From the NCBI GenBank assembly GCA_021018815.1, contig JAITYX010000007.1, positions 9,414,501 through 9,478,500 of the forward strand: 64,000 nucleotides of DNA, read 5' to 3'. The DNA is from Talinum fruticosum. Lineage: Eukaryota; Streptophyta; Magnoliopsida; Caryophyllales; Talinaceae. Below are positions 37,828-48,649 of the stretch, piece after piece (position 1 is the stretch's first letter; each line of letters starts with the position of its first letter). Both the position numbers and the translations under genes were made by a program. The notes below the pieces were generated by a model that made no database searches, was not told where the DNA came from, and was given only the letters and a program-made list of their open reading frames with translations.

Positions 37828-37865
37828 GAGTGGAACGGGTGAGGCTTAGGGGATAACGGAACGGA
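35868..37865 (-). other. VND upstream region with two GA/CT tracts
   Basis: Read on the minus strand, CT tracts lie at about 37820-37792 and 37004-36974, each followed by leader-like sequence. They may be promoter or leader segments of the VND gene, or two start regions. An open frame at 37284-37099 (minus) beginning MCIFTNTCWVQFPRG could be an upstream ORF if transcription starts at the farther tract. No other gene visible. Confidence 0.4.
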
Positions 37866-39468
37866 GCAGTTCCTCTGTTTAAAAGGAATTATGGCGCTTT
37901 CTTTAATTTTTTCGATGAAATCTTTAATTTTTCTTTTTTATTACTAACTAAACTTTTTTCCGCTTCCCTTCCTTTTTATTTTTAGTTTAAGAACGCAAAT
38001 AGTTGATAATCTCGGATCTATAAATTCAAGATTACCGTATCTCTCCTATTCTCCTTTTTCTTAACTCACCCTAACATATCAATCATTTATATTAAATTTG
38101 TCAAATAGTTATGTTTTTTACAACTTTTTTTTTTTTTTTATAGTTTTAGTTCAACTAGTTTATAAAAACATGCATGAGCAAGGTCACTCAATTACTTTTC
38201 AATAAAAACATGTAACATTTTTATTATGATGAGTCCTAAATATCGAAGTATAATTCAATTGCAATATAATAAGAAAAACTAAAATCTACTGTATCCAAAA
38301 TTCAATTACATATTATACTAATATCATGTTCCATTTATCTTTAGTTTGCGACCTTCCAATTTTTTATAGTCGTTTACAAATCTTTACAACTTATTATAAT
38401 TGCTTACGGATAAATGGAAAAGGGCCCAACAAGACTACAATAATATAAAAACAAATAATTAAATATTGAAAAATCTTCATATTACGTTAACTAATGACTT
38501 AAAATTGGAGTCATTACATAATGTGAAATTTGGTGCCTCATGAGATCATAAAAACATGTCAAGAGTGGGCAGTAAATAAAATAAGGTCAAGCAATTGATA
38601 ATATCCTTGTGACCCTACTAATTAATCAATATTAGCATTTAATTTGTCGAAGCCCAAACTTGTCAACGCCCTTATAGCCTTAATCAACAATTATGCATGC
38701 TGGGTTTATTAGGAAAATAATAATAATAATAATAGTATATCTCTCAAATTATACTGAATCCCCAGAGCCCATCAATGGTTCCAAATACATATATTACAAG
38801 TTTTATTTCCAAGTCCTTACCTACCAATCTACCAAATCTAATAACCCTTTTTGCCTCTCTAATTTTTTTCAATAATTACTTAAAAATGATAATTGACCCA
38901 TAAATATCTCGAGTATTTAAAAATTAAATAACAATATTATTTTTTTCTTTTATTTTGTTATGTTAATATGTATTTTTGAGGAAGGGCATGTATAGGGAAG
39001 AAAAAAAGAGGTCATAATTAAACAGCGAATGGATTGCTTTCACCAACTCCCACTTCCACTGATGTCTTCTTCTTCTTCTTCTCCTTCAACTGTTGACCGT
39101 TACGGATGTCTCTGTCTGTCTGAGATGTTCATCTTTTGCAGGTATTGTTGCTTAGAAGAAAGGGCAGGGGACCCTATGAATGACCCACAACTACTCCCCC
39201 ACCTTGCTTTGGCTTTGGCGTGTCCCTTCAATTTCCATTTTTTTAATTCTAAATTATTATATTTCACCTCCCTCCCTCCCTCCCTCTCTATCATAATTGC
39301 TTGTTTTGCAACTTGCATTTTGATCCTTTCTTTATGTTCCTTATTTAAGTAAACATTTTACTGCCCTCTTAATTTTCAAAGTAGTAAGAGGTAAGATTGT
39401 AAAAAGTTATAAATAATTATCAAATATTTATAAAGTTAATTGTAAAAAATTTATAAGATTATAAACTA
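37866..39468. other. AT-rich spacer with a less AT-rich block at 39000-39350
   Basis: No gene is supported. The block at 39029-39352 is open for 107 codons starting MDCFHQLPLPLM, but it is low in complexity (TCT and CCT repeats) and resembles no family, so it is not called as a gene. Confidence 0.45.
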
Positions 39469-39643
39469 AGAGTTTGTTCATTTTAGCGTTTACAATAATG
39501 TCTATAATAGCTAACAACTTATATCTGCTAATCGCAACAGTTCAGTAACCACTTATAACAACTTGTAACAACTAATTATAACAGCTCGTAACATCTAACA
39601 ATTAGTCTTAACCGCTCATAATAGTTAAAACGACCAAACCCTA
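39469..39643. mobile_element. Short hAT-like MITE (175 bp)
   Basis: The left end AGAGTTTGTTCATTTTAGCG and the right end, read inward, AGGGTTTGGTCGTTTTAAC are inverted repeats. The interior carries repeated ACTTATAACAACTTGTAACA-type strings. It belongs with the element at 24912-25190. AAACTA occurs on both sides but out of register, so no clean target duplication is claimed. Confidence 0.65.
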
Positions 39644-39811
39644 AAACTAAAAACAATAAGGTCTAATATCTTATGTAACAATAGTTTATGTTCAAATATT
39701 ATTAATCTTACATGTTTGAGTTATAAAAATTACAGTACGTCTGGCTAATAAAATTTGTAAATTAATACTAAAACTTAAATTTTGATTTACATTTTAATAA
39801 ATTTTATACCT

Positions 39812-39814
<3 letters not shown>

Positions 39815-39858
<44 letters not shown>
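39815..39858. repeat. (AT)n microsatellite
   Basis: About 22 uninterrupted TA units. Likely polymorphic and hard to size by sequencing. Confidence 0.95.
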
Positions 39859-39859
<1 letters not shown>

Positions 39860-40142
39860 CTAGTCTTAATAGTTTCCACGACCTGATTAAAATGGTAAAA
39901 GTAATGTTTTGGGGACATTTGAGAATTGTCAACCAAGTGATTCAAGTTCACTTTCGGCTTCTGTTCTCATGTTGATGATGGGGGTATGGCTTAATATGAT
40001 TGGGCCTTTTCCCTGGATAACCACACGAAGCCACAGTCCATTTCAAAATGGACTTCATTAGTGCCTTCAATTATTATGTCTTCTCTTCTCTCTTCTCTCT
40101 AGTTGGCTTTTTAATTTTTAGAATAAATTATTCTCTTTTTTC

Positions 40143-40450
40143 TTAAAAAAAAATGGTAAGTACGGTTCTATCTATATTATCATAATTAAATATATATGAT
40201 AGCTCTTGCGAGTAAGGGGATGTAAAGGTGACTATAGACCCTATGGTACATCCTCGTTTGACTATATAATCGGTTGTCCTATTATCCTTTCTAACAACAT
40301 GATTAACTAATAATAAGAAAATATTGATTAGCATAACTCGTATATCATGAACCAACAATTGAACTCTCCACGGGATGTGAATGGTGTCCTGAACAGCCTG
40401 AATAACTATTTAATTGTCGCTATCCACTAAAATGTGAGTGAAACTCACTC
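40143..40450 (-). pseudogene. RNase H-like fragment of a LINE-type element
   Basis: On the minus strand, ILVDSDN, then a stop, then IVIQAVQDTIHIPWRVQLL, DIRVMLINIF and VNHVVRKDNRTTDYIVKRG follow the pattern of the RNase H-like domain at the end of plant LINE-type polyproteins and their domesticated relatives (a D-S-D strand, a DI helix, then a NHV-R-N--D-- segment). One in-frame stop and loss of upstream parts show it is a relic. Family call rests on pattern only. Confidence 0.5.
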
Positions 40451-41374
40451 TGTAGTGAAGACGATTAAATTAGTATTTTACTAATTCCTCACCCTCCCTA
40501 AGGTTAAAATTATAACCCCTAAGCTCATATACTATGATTATGTTAAATATGGTGGTAAGTTTATGTCTTCTTGAAAATAATGGTTGTAATTATGCTTGTA
40601 ATAATGTGGAACAAAAGATGGAAATTACACGTGCCTAATGCCCTAGCTAGGCTACTTAGTTGAGCAACTTGTACATGATTATAATTTTTTGCATTAATCA
40701 TTTTCATGCCAATAAACCATTTGTGCTTATTTGCACATTTCATGATTAAAATTGATAAAAGTCAAATTCAAGTTATTAATATTGTACAAGTGTTTCATTT
40801 AAATAATATCAATTTAACTTGTATAGCAATATATGGGAGAATTTGTAGGATAATGGCACGTATAAATGTAATTTTCGGCTTTATTTTTTGAAAGTAAGTT
40901 TATGTATATTATTATATATTTTTTAATTGAGTAGCGCATATCATCTCATTTAAAGTTAGCTAGTTTAGAATTTTGTTCTTGATGCTAAAGCCCTATTTGA
41001 TTCTAGAAAAAAATATGAGAAAATAATTTTTTTTTTCAATGTTTAAATTAAGGAAAATGAAATAGAAAGAAATTTAGGAGGAAAATTAAGTGGATGGCAA
41101 AACAAGATGATTTTGGCTTACTTTATTTTCCATCGGAATTACAAACCTCTGGCAACTACAGCCTCGTCCCACCGATGAACTCCAACTTCAATAGAAAAAA
41201 TTCTTTGGAAAATTTCCTTGAAAAATTTTATATTTTTATATTTGTATATTTTTATGATTAATATTTTATATTTTCATATTTTTTGATTATTTATTTAATT
41301 ATAATTGTATTATATATTAATAGATTTAAATATAAGTCCTCATTCAAGATATTTCAATATACAATTATATGATC

Positions 41375-41519
41375 AATGAGGTTATGACTTAGTGGTCAAG
41401 ATTGAAGTCATGATTTAGTGGTTAAGATTGAGGTTCTAAGTACATTAGGTCTCATGTTTGATTCTCATCCCCATTATATTGTAATGTCCTTTGTGGCTCA
41501 TTTACACAAAAAAAAAAAA
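41375..41519 (+). mobile_element. tRNA-derived SINE with poly-A tail
   Basis: GATTTAGTGGTTAAGATTG (A box) and GGTCTCATGTTTGATTCTC (B-box region) precede a short body and a 13-A tail. A shorter copy of the A-box segment (ACTTAGTGGTCAAGATTG) lies just upstream, so the head is duplicated. AATTATATGATC before and AATTATGTAATT after the element may be a diverged target duplication. Confidence 0.6.
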
Positions 41520-41679
41520 TAATTATGTAATTTTTTTAAAAAATTAATCCGAGTCCAAGGACACGTCTTAGTTAGTATATTAATAATAGAGAATCTATCA
41601 AAAAAATTAATACGAGAGAAACTGTAAGTGTAATAAATAGACAAAACTACCGCAAAAATACGATCAACTCTTTTAATTT

Positions 41680-41820
41680 AAAAATACCATCAACTTATAA
41701 GAAGGTATTTTTTTAAATAAAAAATAATTAAAAATTATAAAATCATACATTAAAAATACCATCAACTTATAAGAAGGTATTTTTTAAATAAAAATAATTA
41801 CAAATTATAAATCATACATT
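41680..41820. repeat. Tandem duplication of a 70-bp AT-rich unit
   Basis: ACCATCAACTTATAAGAAGG occurs in both units (41680-41751 and 41752-41820), followed by near-identical sequence ending AATCATACATT. They differ only by a few indels in A/T runs and a single substitution, so the duplication is recent. Confidence 0.85.
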
Positions 41821-42447
41821 AAATTGAAAAATAATGGATGATTGAATAAAAAAATTTATTAGGACATATAAATTGTGTAAAATTATTTTTTACTCACAAA
41901 TTTTCATATCTATAAATTAAACGTATAACACCTCCTAAATATAATTGATTCAATTAGGATATCACTTAATACTCATTAACATTACCGACAAATATTAAAG
42001 TCTAATATTCATAATCTCATATTATAAAAATAATTATTTAATATGATAAGTTTAATAAATATGGGTTAAGATAAGACACGTATTACCGCCCTATCTTTTT
42101 AAACAAAAGATATAATAGTACTTTTTAAATATAATTTTATATGTCAACATCCATCTAAATTAATACATCAAAAGTTAAAGAATATTTACAAATTAAAAAT
42201 ATAAAAGGCGCAAATAGTAGATCTTATCTTTTAAAAATATTTTAATTGATGATGAATATTATTATGGTGTTTATAAGTCTAAAAATAACAAACTAAGGTG
42301 GAAATCTATACTATATATAATAGCAATCTTTTCAAAAAGATGACATAGCGGTCTCGTGAGTGAATTTAGGAGTTTCGTCCAATAAGAAAATAATAATTTA
42401 TCATTGAAAAAATAGGTTTCCGCTCTTATATGGACTCTTTTTACTCC

Positions 42448-42516
<69 letters not shown>

Positions 42517-42518
42517 TA

Positions 42519-42557
<39 letters not shown>
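42448..42557. repeat. (AAT)n followed by (ATT)n: long near-perfect hairpin
   Basis: About 68 bp of ATA/AAT repeat are followed by about 38 bp of TTA/ATT repeat around the centre ATATATAT (42514-42521). The single strand could fold on itself over about 38 bp. Confidence 0.9.
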
Positions 42558-42560
<3 letters not shown>

Positions 42561-42571
42561 ATATAATATAC

Positions 42572-43183
42572 TATAATTTTTCAGAAAAATTAAACAAAAT
42601 TAAAAATAATAAAATAAAAATATAATCTTAAACAAAAAGTTAAACAAATAATAAAATGAACTAAATAAATAAAAAAATAAATAATTAAATTACCAAAATA
42701 TTAAACTATTTTCTTGACCTAACAGTCTAAAATCTAAAATAAAAATGAAAAAACTAAATTTATAAATTTATTAAATTAAAAACATGCTTGAACCTAAATT
42801 AGTAAATAAGTTTGAAAAATTATCAAATTATTTATATATTATAAAATTATCTAATCATAATATAAAAATTAAATAATAGTTAAACATCCTAATTAATTCA
42901 TAAAAATATAAAACAGAAAATAAAAACAAAACTAAGTAGAAAATTAATAAATAACAAATATACAAAATTATATAACAAATTAAATAAAAAATCTGAAAAA
43001 ATATAAAAGTAACCTAAAATCCAAAAATATTTTTTATAGTTTTCCAGAAAAATTAAACAGAATTAAAAATAATAAAATAAAAATATAATCTTAAACATAA
43101 AGCAAAACAAATAATAAACTGCACTAAGTAAATGACAAAATAAATAATTAAATTACCAGAATATTAAAATTATTTTTGGACCT
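42572..43183. repeat. Direct repeat, two 150-bp copies about 462 bp apart
   Basis: Copies at 42572-42720 and 43034-43183 share CAGAAAAATTAAAC, AAAATATAATCTTAAACA and AATAATTAAATTACC in the same order. The sequence between and around is very AT-rich without coding potential. They could be repeat units of an old array or inner repeats of an unrecognised element. Confidence 0.75.
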
Positions 43184-45400
43184 GAATATATCCTAAACAC
43201 CCAAAATCAAAATGAAAAAAACTAAATTTAATACTAATAGATTAAAAAGACTCTAACTAAACCCAATAATAATATAAAAATAAAATTAACCGAAGAAGAC
43301 TAATTTTATTCTAACTTCTAACAAACTGACTAAAAAACAACAATAATGAAGAGAAAATTAATTTGAAAATTAAAATATATTAAAACATAAAATAAAATTA
43401 ATATATATATTTATTTATTGAGGGTTTGCTTTGTATATTAGCTCTCATTTATTTTTATATGCAATATTATTTTGGGCCTGAAATATAATAATTTTGTCTA
43501 ATATTATTAATTTTTCATTGTTGATGATGTTTTTTGATTTGGTGCCATAAAATTGTATTAGTTCAAAATATATTTATTATAAGATTTTTTAAAATTAAAA
43601 TCAATAGAAGCACATTATGAAAATAATATTTAAATATTTAATTATCTGAGGAAGTAATTTGGTTATTACATTTATCCTATGTAAGAATGATTTAATAAAC
43701 CTTAAGAAATCATAAATTAATATAATAAAAATGTAACAACTATATATATACTTGATATTAATAATTAAAAATGCCTACAAGATAGAAAGTTATGATTCAA
43801 ATATGTTGTGGAATCAAACGTAATGAATAAAAAGTTAGGAATTATATTGATTCGAGACCGTAATCTGTGGACTTTAAGTTTTAAATTTATGTTATGTTTA
43901 AAGGATTGCACACTTAATATGCCAACTTCTATTAAACCCACATGACTTCGAATAAATTCATTTGTCTCAAAATTTTTGCACAACATACAAATCAATTTTT
44001 TTTTGATACAAATACAATTTATTTTAGTTTCTTCCTAACATGTCTATCTCGTGACTTATTATTGATAAACATATTTAAATCATATCTTTTACTATTGTAA
44101 GTTTTCTAAATTATTAAAAGAAGAGTATTTGCCATCAAACCTCCCCGCCATCTTGAAATACAACTTTATGTTACTCTTATTGTGTTAATTAATTGAGAGG
44201 AAGAGTTGTGTCTCGAGGGAAGCAATTGGTTGTTAATTGAGTAAAATATGTATTTATAAAACATCAATTGTATCAATATTTTTTCCCCATTGATTCACTA
44301 CTAAAATCGCGATTAATTTTTAATATAAGTACAAAACATAAATGATTTTATTAACCTACACCGAGAATTGACCTATCATGCCCTTTACTATGATACAAAT
44401 TACCTATTATTGTTAAATATATTTGGATCACTTCTATTATATAATATTTTTCACTATTAATCTCCAGTATAAGTAGTCATTATATGTTTAACTATCTTTG
44501 TGTGCACAAGTAGGTAAGAATGGATAAACTCATTATATTCACCTTATAATTTTTAAAAAATTAGATCTCATTATGGGTATATCTATACTTTTTAAGAGTT
44601 CGTGTAATATTTAAGTCAATAATGTTTTAGTAGGTTGGTTGCATATAAATATTTATTTAGGCGTCTATTAAGTTAAATTAGTATTAACTTTGTAGAAAGT
44701 TATGAGTTATAATAGTTTGATGTTCTTTTATTGATTTGATGTATTTTGTGTTGTAATATTAATTCGTGACATAATGATATTTATTGTCATCTATAGGTTA
44801 TATAACTCAATATCTACCAATCATATATTATTCCTTTTCCTAGTAATATTTACCTTTTGATAATCAAACATATTGTCACACTATTTCTATAACTGTATAA
44901 GTTAGGATTATTTAAATTGTTTGATTCTTAAAGGGGCTTGGCTTCTTAATATTCCAAATCACGAGTATCATCTTAAAACCTTGATGATATTTTTTAATAT
45001 ATTTTTATTTATTATTTTAGATTATTTATTTATTCTTTTAAATTTTAGAATGACTGTAAGATGAATGTGTGTAGGGCTCTAATGATTTTCATGTGTTGGG
45101 TTCGATAACTTTGATGAGTCACGAAAACGTTTTCGTTATGAGGGGATAATATGTATAAGAATGTTGTTGAAAGTGAAATCATTTAATAAAATCAAATGAT
45201 CGAGAAAAGAAACTCATAAGTACAATATTGTTTCGTAATTTAATAATTTCTTAAGTTATTCATTATATAACATTGTTCAGTGCATAACACGAAGTATACT
45301 CCAATAGGTTTTATTTATGCATATACGACGTTGAGAAAGCTTGTGTGTGTGTATTTCCTGTTGAATTTCCAAATCGATCCTCTCCTGCAATCGATGAACC
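43184..45400. other. AT-rich spacer
   Basis: Very AT-rich, with no gene, RNA or transposon terminus that I can support. The last few hundred bases become less AT-rich towards the TAF11 promoter. Confidence 0.5.
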
Positions 45401-45447
45401 TTTCTGGACCTGAACCATTACAGAGGGATAGAAATGTCATTTAACAA

Positions 45448-45667
45448 GCATATATATAAAAGAGCATCAACTAAAGGTTTTGATTTTTCTGGAAGCTTAT
45501 TTACCAGAGCAGAGGTAGCTGTTAAACAATCTTGCAAAAACCCTAACTCCAAATTCGATTTACGATTTGTTGAAGAGCTAAAAGTTTCAGAAATCACAGC
45601 AAGAACTAGTAACAACTTCTGGGCTAGTAGGGAGATTGTTCAGTTCTTCAGTCTTAAGGTTAAAGGT
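45448..45667 (+). promoter_or_regulatory. TAF11 promoter and non-coding first exon
   Basis: ATATATATAAAAGAG (about 45449-45463) is a TATA box candidate. A telo-box AAACCCTAA lies at 45538-45546, an element common in promoters or leaders of plant housekeeping genes. A donor, TTAAAG/GTATGT, ends the probable leader exon at about 45667. The intron would run to shortly before the start codon at 46797; its acceptor is not certain. An open frame here (45434-45673) overlaps the TATA box and is probably not translated. Confidence 0.5.
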
Positions 45668-46796
45668 ATGTAATCTACTAAAACTGTTGGTTTTTCATTT
45701 TCATTTGATTTGGGGATTAATTTCTACGGGTTTGCTGAGCTCGAAAGTATGAAGTCACTTGGATAAACCGGATTTGATCTTCATTTGTCAAGTGTGATCA
45801 TCTCGAAAGTTGAATAGGGATTATTAGGGTTTTTTTCCTTTTCTTTGAGTCCTTTTTTTTTTTGGGTCAATTCGACAGTGTGGTAAGTTGCGTCTAGCAG
45901 TTTATGGTTTGCACTTTCGATTTTATTGTTTACTCAATTATAAAAGTTATAATTTTTCCATTGTGGATGTGGATTTTTGTGCTGAGTTCCTGTGTCGGGT
46001 ATGTTGATGCTTGAAATAGCTTCTGATCTGGGGAGAGGGAGACTTGGGGTTCTCCTATAGGAAAGTGACATAAGAAAGTTGTTTTGGGGGTTGGGGAGAA
46101 GGATTTGGAAACTGCAAGACATAGTATAAGTGGGTTTAAATGATTCTTTGAATTTGTTTTGGTCGTTAATTTGTAAAACCCTCCGCTATATACTCGAGCA
46201 ATTGGGCATTTGGACTGCTGGAGTTTTCAAGCATTGCGGAGAAAATTAACTTTAAATGCTGTATCTATGAAAATAAATCAAAGTGAAACAGAGCATACTG
46301 AACTCAACTATCAAAAGAGGAAAAAGAGAAAATAGAGTTAATAAGAAAGAGGATATAGGTTAATCTTTGGAGAATTTTGTTGAACAGGGTGACAAACCCG
46401 GTAGTTACATTGCCCCTCTATGAACGTGTTGTCGAAATTTGTTTGTCTTGTTTATGATAAGTTGTAAAGAAGGTCTTTCTCCAAAATACTTTCTATTCTT
46501 TAAAGAAAGACCTGAGAAAAATACCGGAGGAGAATCTTTCTTAGAAGGAAGTAGGAGAAAGATTGGAGAGATCTGGAATCTGGATGAGTGAAATCGCAGT
46601 TAATCTGGGAGACCATATATGGAAAACGTTTTCTGCTGTGAGGAGAGCACTATTATCCACATCACAATATTGAATTTTCTTGGCTTCAATTTTCTGTTCT
46701 GCCATTTTTTTGTTGAGGGATTTGGGTGTCTGATGTATGATTACTCGATTTCTGTTTGTTTAAGGGAGAGTTGAAGAATAGTTGTTGCATTGAACA

Positions 46797-48649
46797 ATGA
46801 AGCAGTCAAAAGATCCCTTTGAAGCTGCATTTGTAGAGCAAGAGGAATCGCCACCTGAGTCTCCAGTTGGAGCTAATGATATCGAAACCCAAACTGGAGC
46901 TGCATCTGTTAATGATGTTAATCAACCTGAGGCTGAGGACGAGGACATGGATGTCAGCGGTCATCCTAACATTGTATCCCCTTCTGCTCCTCATGTCACC
47001 TCAACAAAGACTACGCAGCCCAATAATAAGACCAAGGATGAGGATGAGGAAGAGGAGGAGGAAAACATGGATGTTGAGCTCAGAAAGTTACCACCAAGTG
47101 GTGACCCTGATAAAATGGCCAAAATGCAGTAAGTCTTCCATTTCATGTGACATATTTGTTGCGACTAATTGATATGTGTATTTTTGCATGCTTTGAACAT
47201 TCAATTGAGTCTGATGTTTGACCTTCTTCAAGCACCATTCTTAGCGTGATTACTGTGATCTGACCATGACAGAGTTCCAAATAATATATTACTTGCGAAG
47301 TTCTATGGTTAATGTAAAATGACGGTTGTAGATGAGTTGCTTGGTCACTTTCTACCTCGTTGCACACTGAGTAGAGGGCGTCTTACCAATTCTGCCCACC
47401 TATATGGAGTGTATTCCGAAGTGGATGAATGGATGTATGGTGCTTCTTGAATTGGGTTCTCAAGTACTGAGTTGTCACAAGTGGGTGATACCATTTTCTT
47501 GGAAAGGAGAAAGAAAAATAGGAACTTGGTGCCCTTGTGTAATTATTTAGATGGCATGATGTCAGAGAGAAAAATCTGGAGATATTTACTGTTATGACTA
47601 CCCATATTCATGAATCATGGAGCTTGTATCCCAGCATGCTTCTTATCTAATTGACTTGCTTAAATTGTGGTAGTTCTCATGTTAACCAATCCTGAATACT
47701 AGCTCAGTAGATTTTGCCATTTTGGTTGAGTGGTGTGGCTTTGAATTTTCTCACAAGTACATAACCTTGTTTTCAGGTCTATCTTATCACAATTTACAGA
47801 GGAACAAATGAGTAGATATGAATCTTTTCGGAGATCTGGTTTTCAAAAATCCAACATGAAAAGGGTAATAATTATTTCCTTAGGTTACATGTATTGAGCA
47901 CGGTCTTTGTAATGTAGGTCATTTAACTGCTACATTATGACATTTTGACATAATATTTTCTATTTGAATTTCACAGTTGCTAGTGAGCATCACAGGCAGT
48001 CAGAAGATTTCAGTTCCAATGACAATTGTGGCATCTGGGATTGCAAAGATGTTTGTTGGAGAGCTTGTAGAAACAGGTACCGATTTTGATTGGTTTGAAA
48101 TATGTGAAATGATTAATTATTTGTGTAGTTTAAGGATAGAAACCCCTGATTGTCTGGGCAATGCTAGCTAGATACATTAGACTTATTAGATAGTGTGTGA
48201 CACAATATTCTGTTATGTGTGCCCTAAAATTGGCTGTAAAGAACTCTGCAGCGAAATTCTGTCATATTTCTATCTAAGCTCCTGCTGAATAAATTTGTGA
48301 AACTTCTCTATGGAGATTATCGAGGGGAAGGCAAAATAATAGAAATGAAGATAATGGAACCAGGGGGCGTTGAACTAAATATTCCCATTCACCACTGTGC
48401 ACTCTCAATTTAAAGGTGAATAAAAGGTGGTAATCGAGGTGAAGGGTTTTGAACAAATCTGGAGCTTAATATATTATGTTCACAGTTTCTGCTTATTTGA
48501 TTGCTGTTTTATACTTGGCAGCAAGGGCAGTCATGAACGAAAGGAAGGATTCTGGGCCAATCAGGCCATGTCACATAAGAGAAGCGTACAGAAGGCTCAA
48601 GCTTGAAGGCAAAGTTCCCAGACGATCAGTTCCTCGACTTTTCCGTTGA
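46797..48649 (+). CDS. TAF11: TFIID subunit 11 (TAF11)
   Basis: A histone-fold subunit of the general transcription factor TFIID that pairs with TAF13 in the pol II preinitiation complex. Exons 46797-47128, 47777-47864, 47977-48076 and 48522-48649 total 648 bp, 215 residues; junctions are GT-AG and frame is kept. The N-terminus MKQSKDPFEAA with EESPPESPVG matches plant TAF11 (Arabidopsis begins MKHSKDPFEAA). An acidic stretch (DEDEEEEEENMDVEL) follows. The conserved C-terminal half begins near residue 112: QFTEEQMSRYESFRRS, SVPMTIVASGIAKMFVGELV, GPIRPCHIREAYRRLKLEG and the terminal VPRLFR. The start codon is the conserved family Met. No defects seen. Confidence 0.97.

Noticed and set aside
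39029..39352. 107-codon open frame MDCFHQLPLPLM...
   Set aside because: Low-complexity Ser/Pro/Leu content, no homologue recognised, no splice or promoter context; left as unannotated spacer.
42448..42557. CRISPR-like regular repeat
   Set aside because: It is a plain trinucleotide microsatellite in a plant genome, without spacers or cas genes.
45434..45673. 79-codon open frame before TAF11
   Set aside because: It begins upstream of the likely TATA box and ends just past a probable splice donor, so it is most likely promoter and leader sequence.
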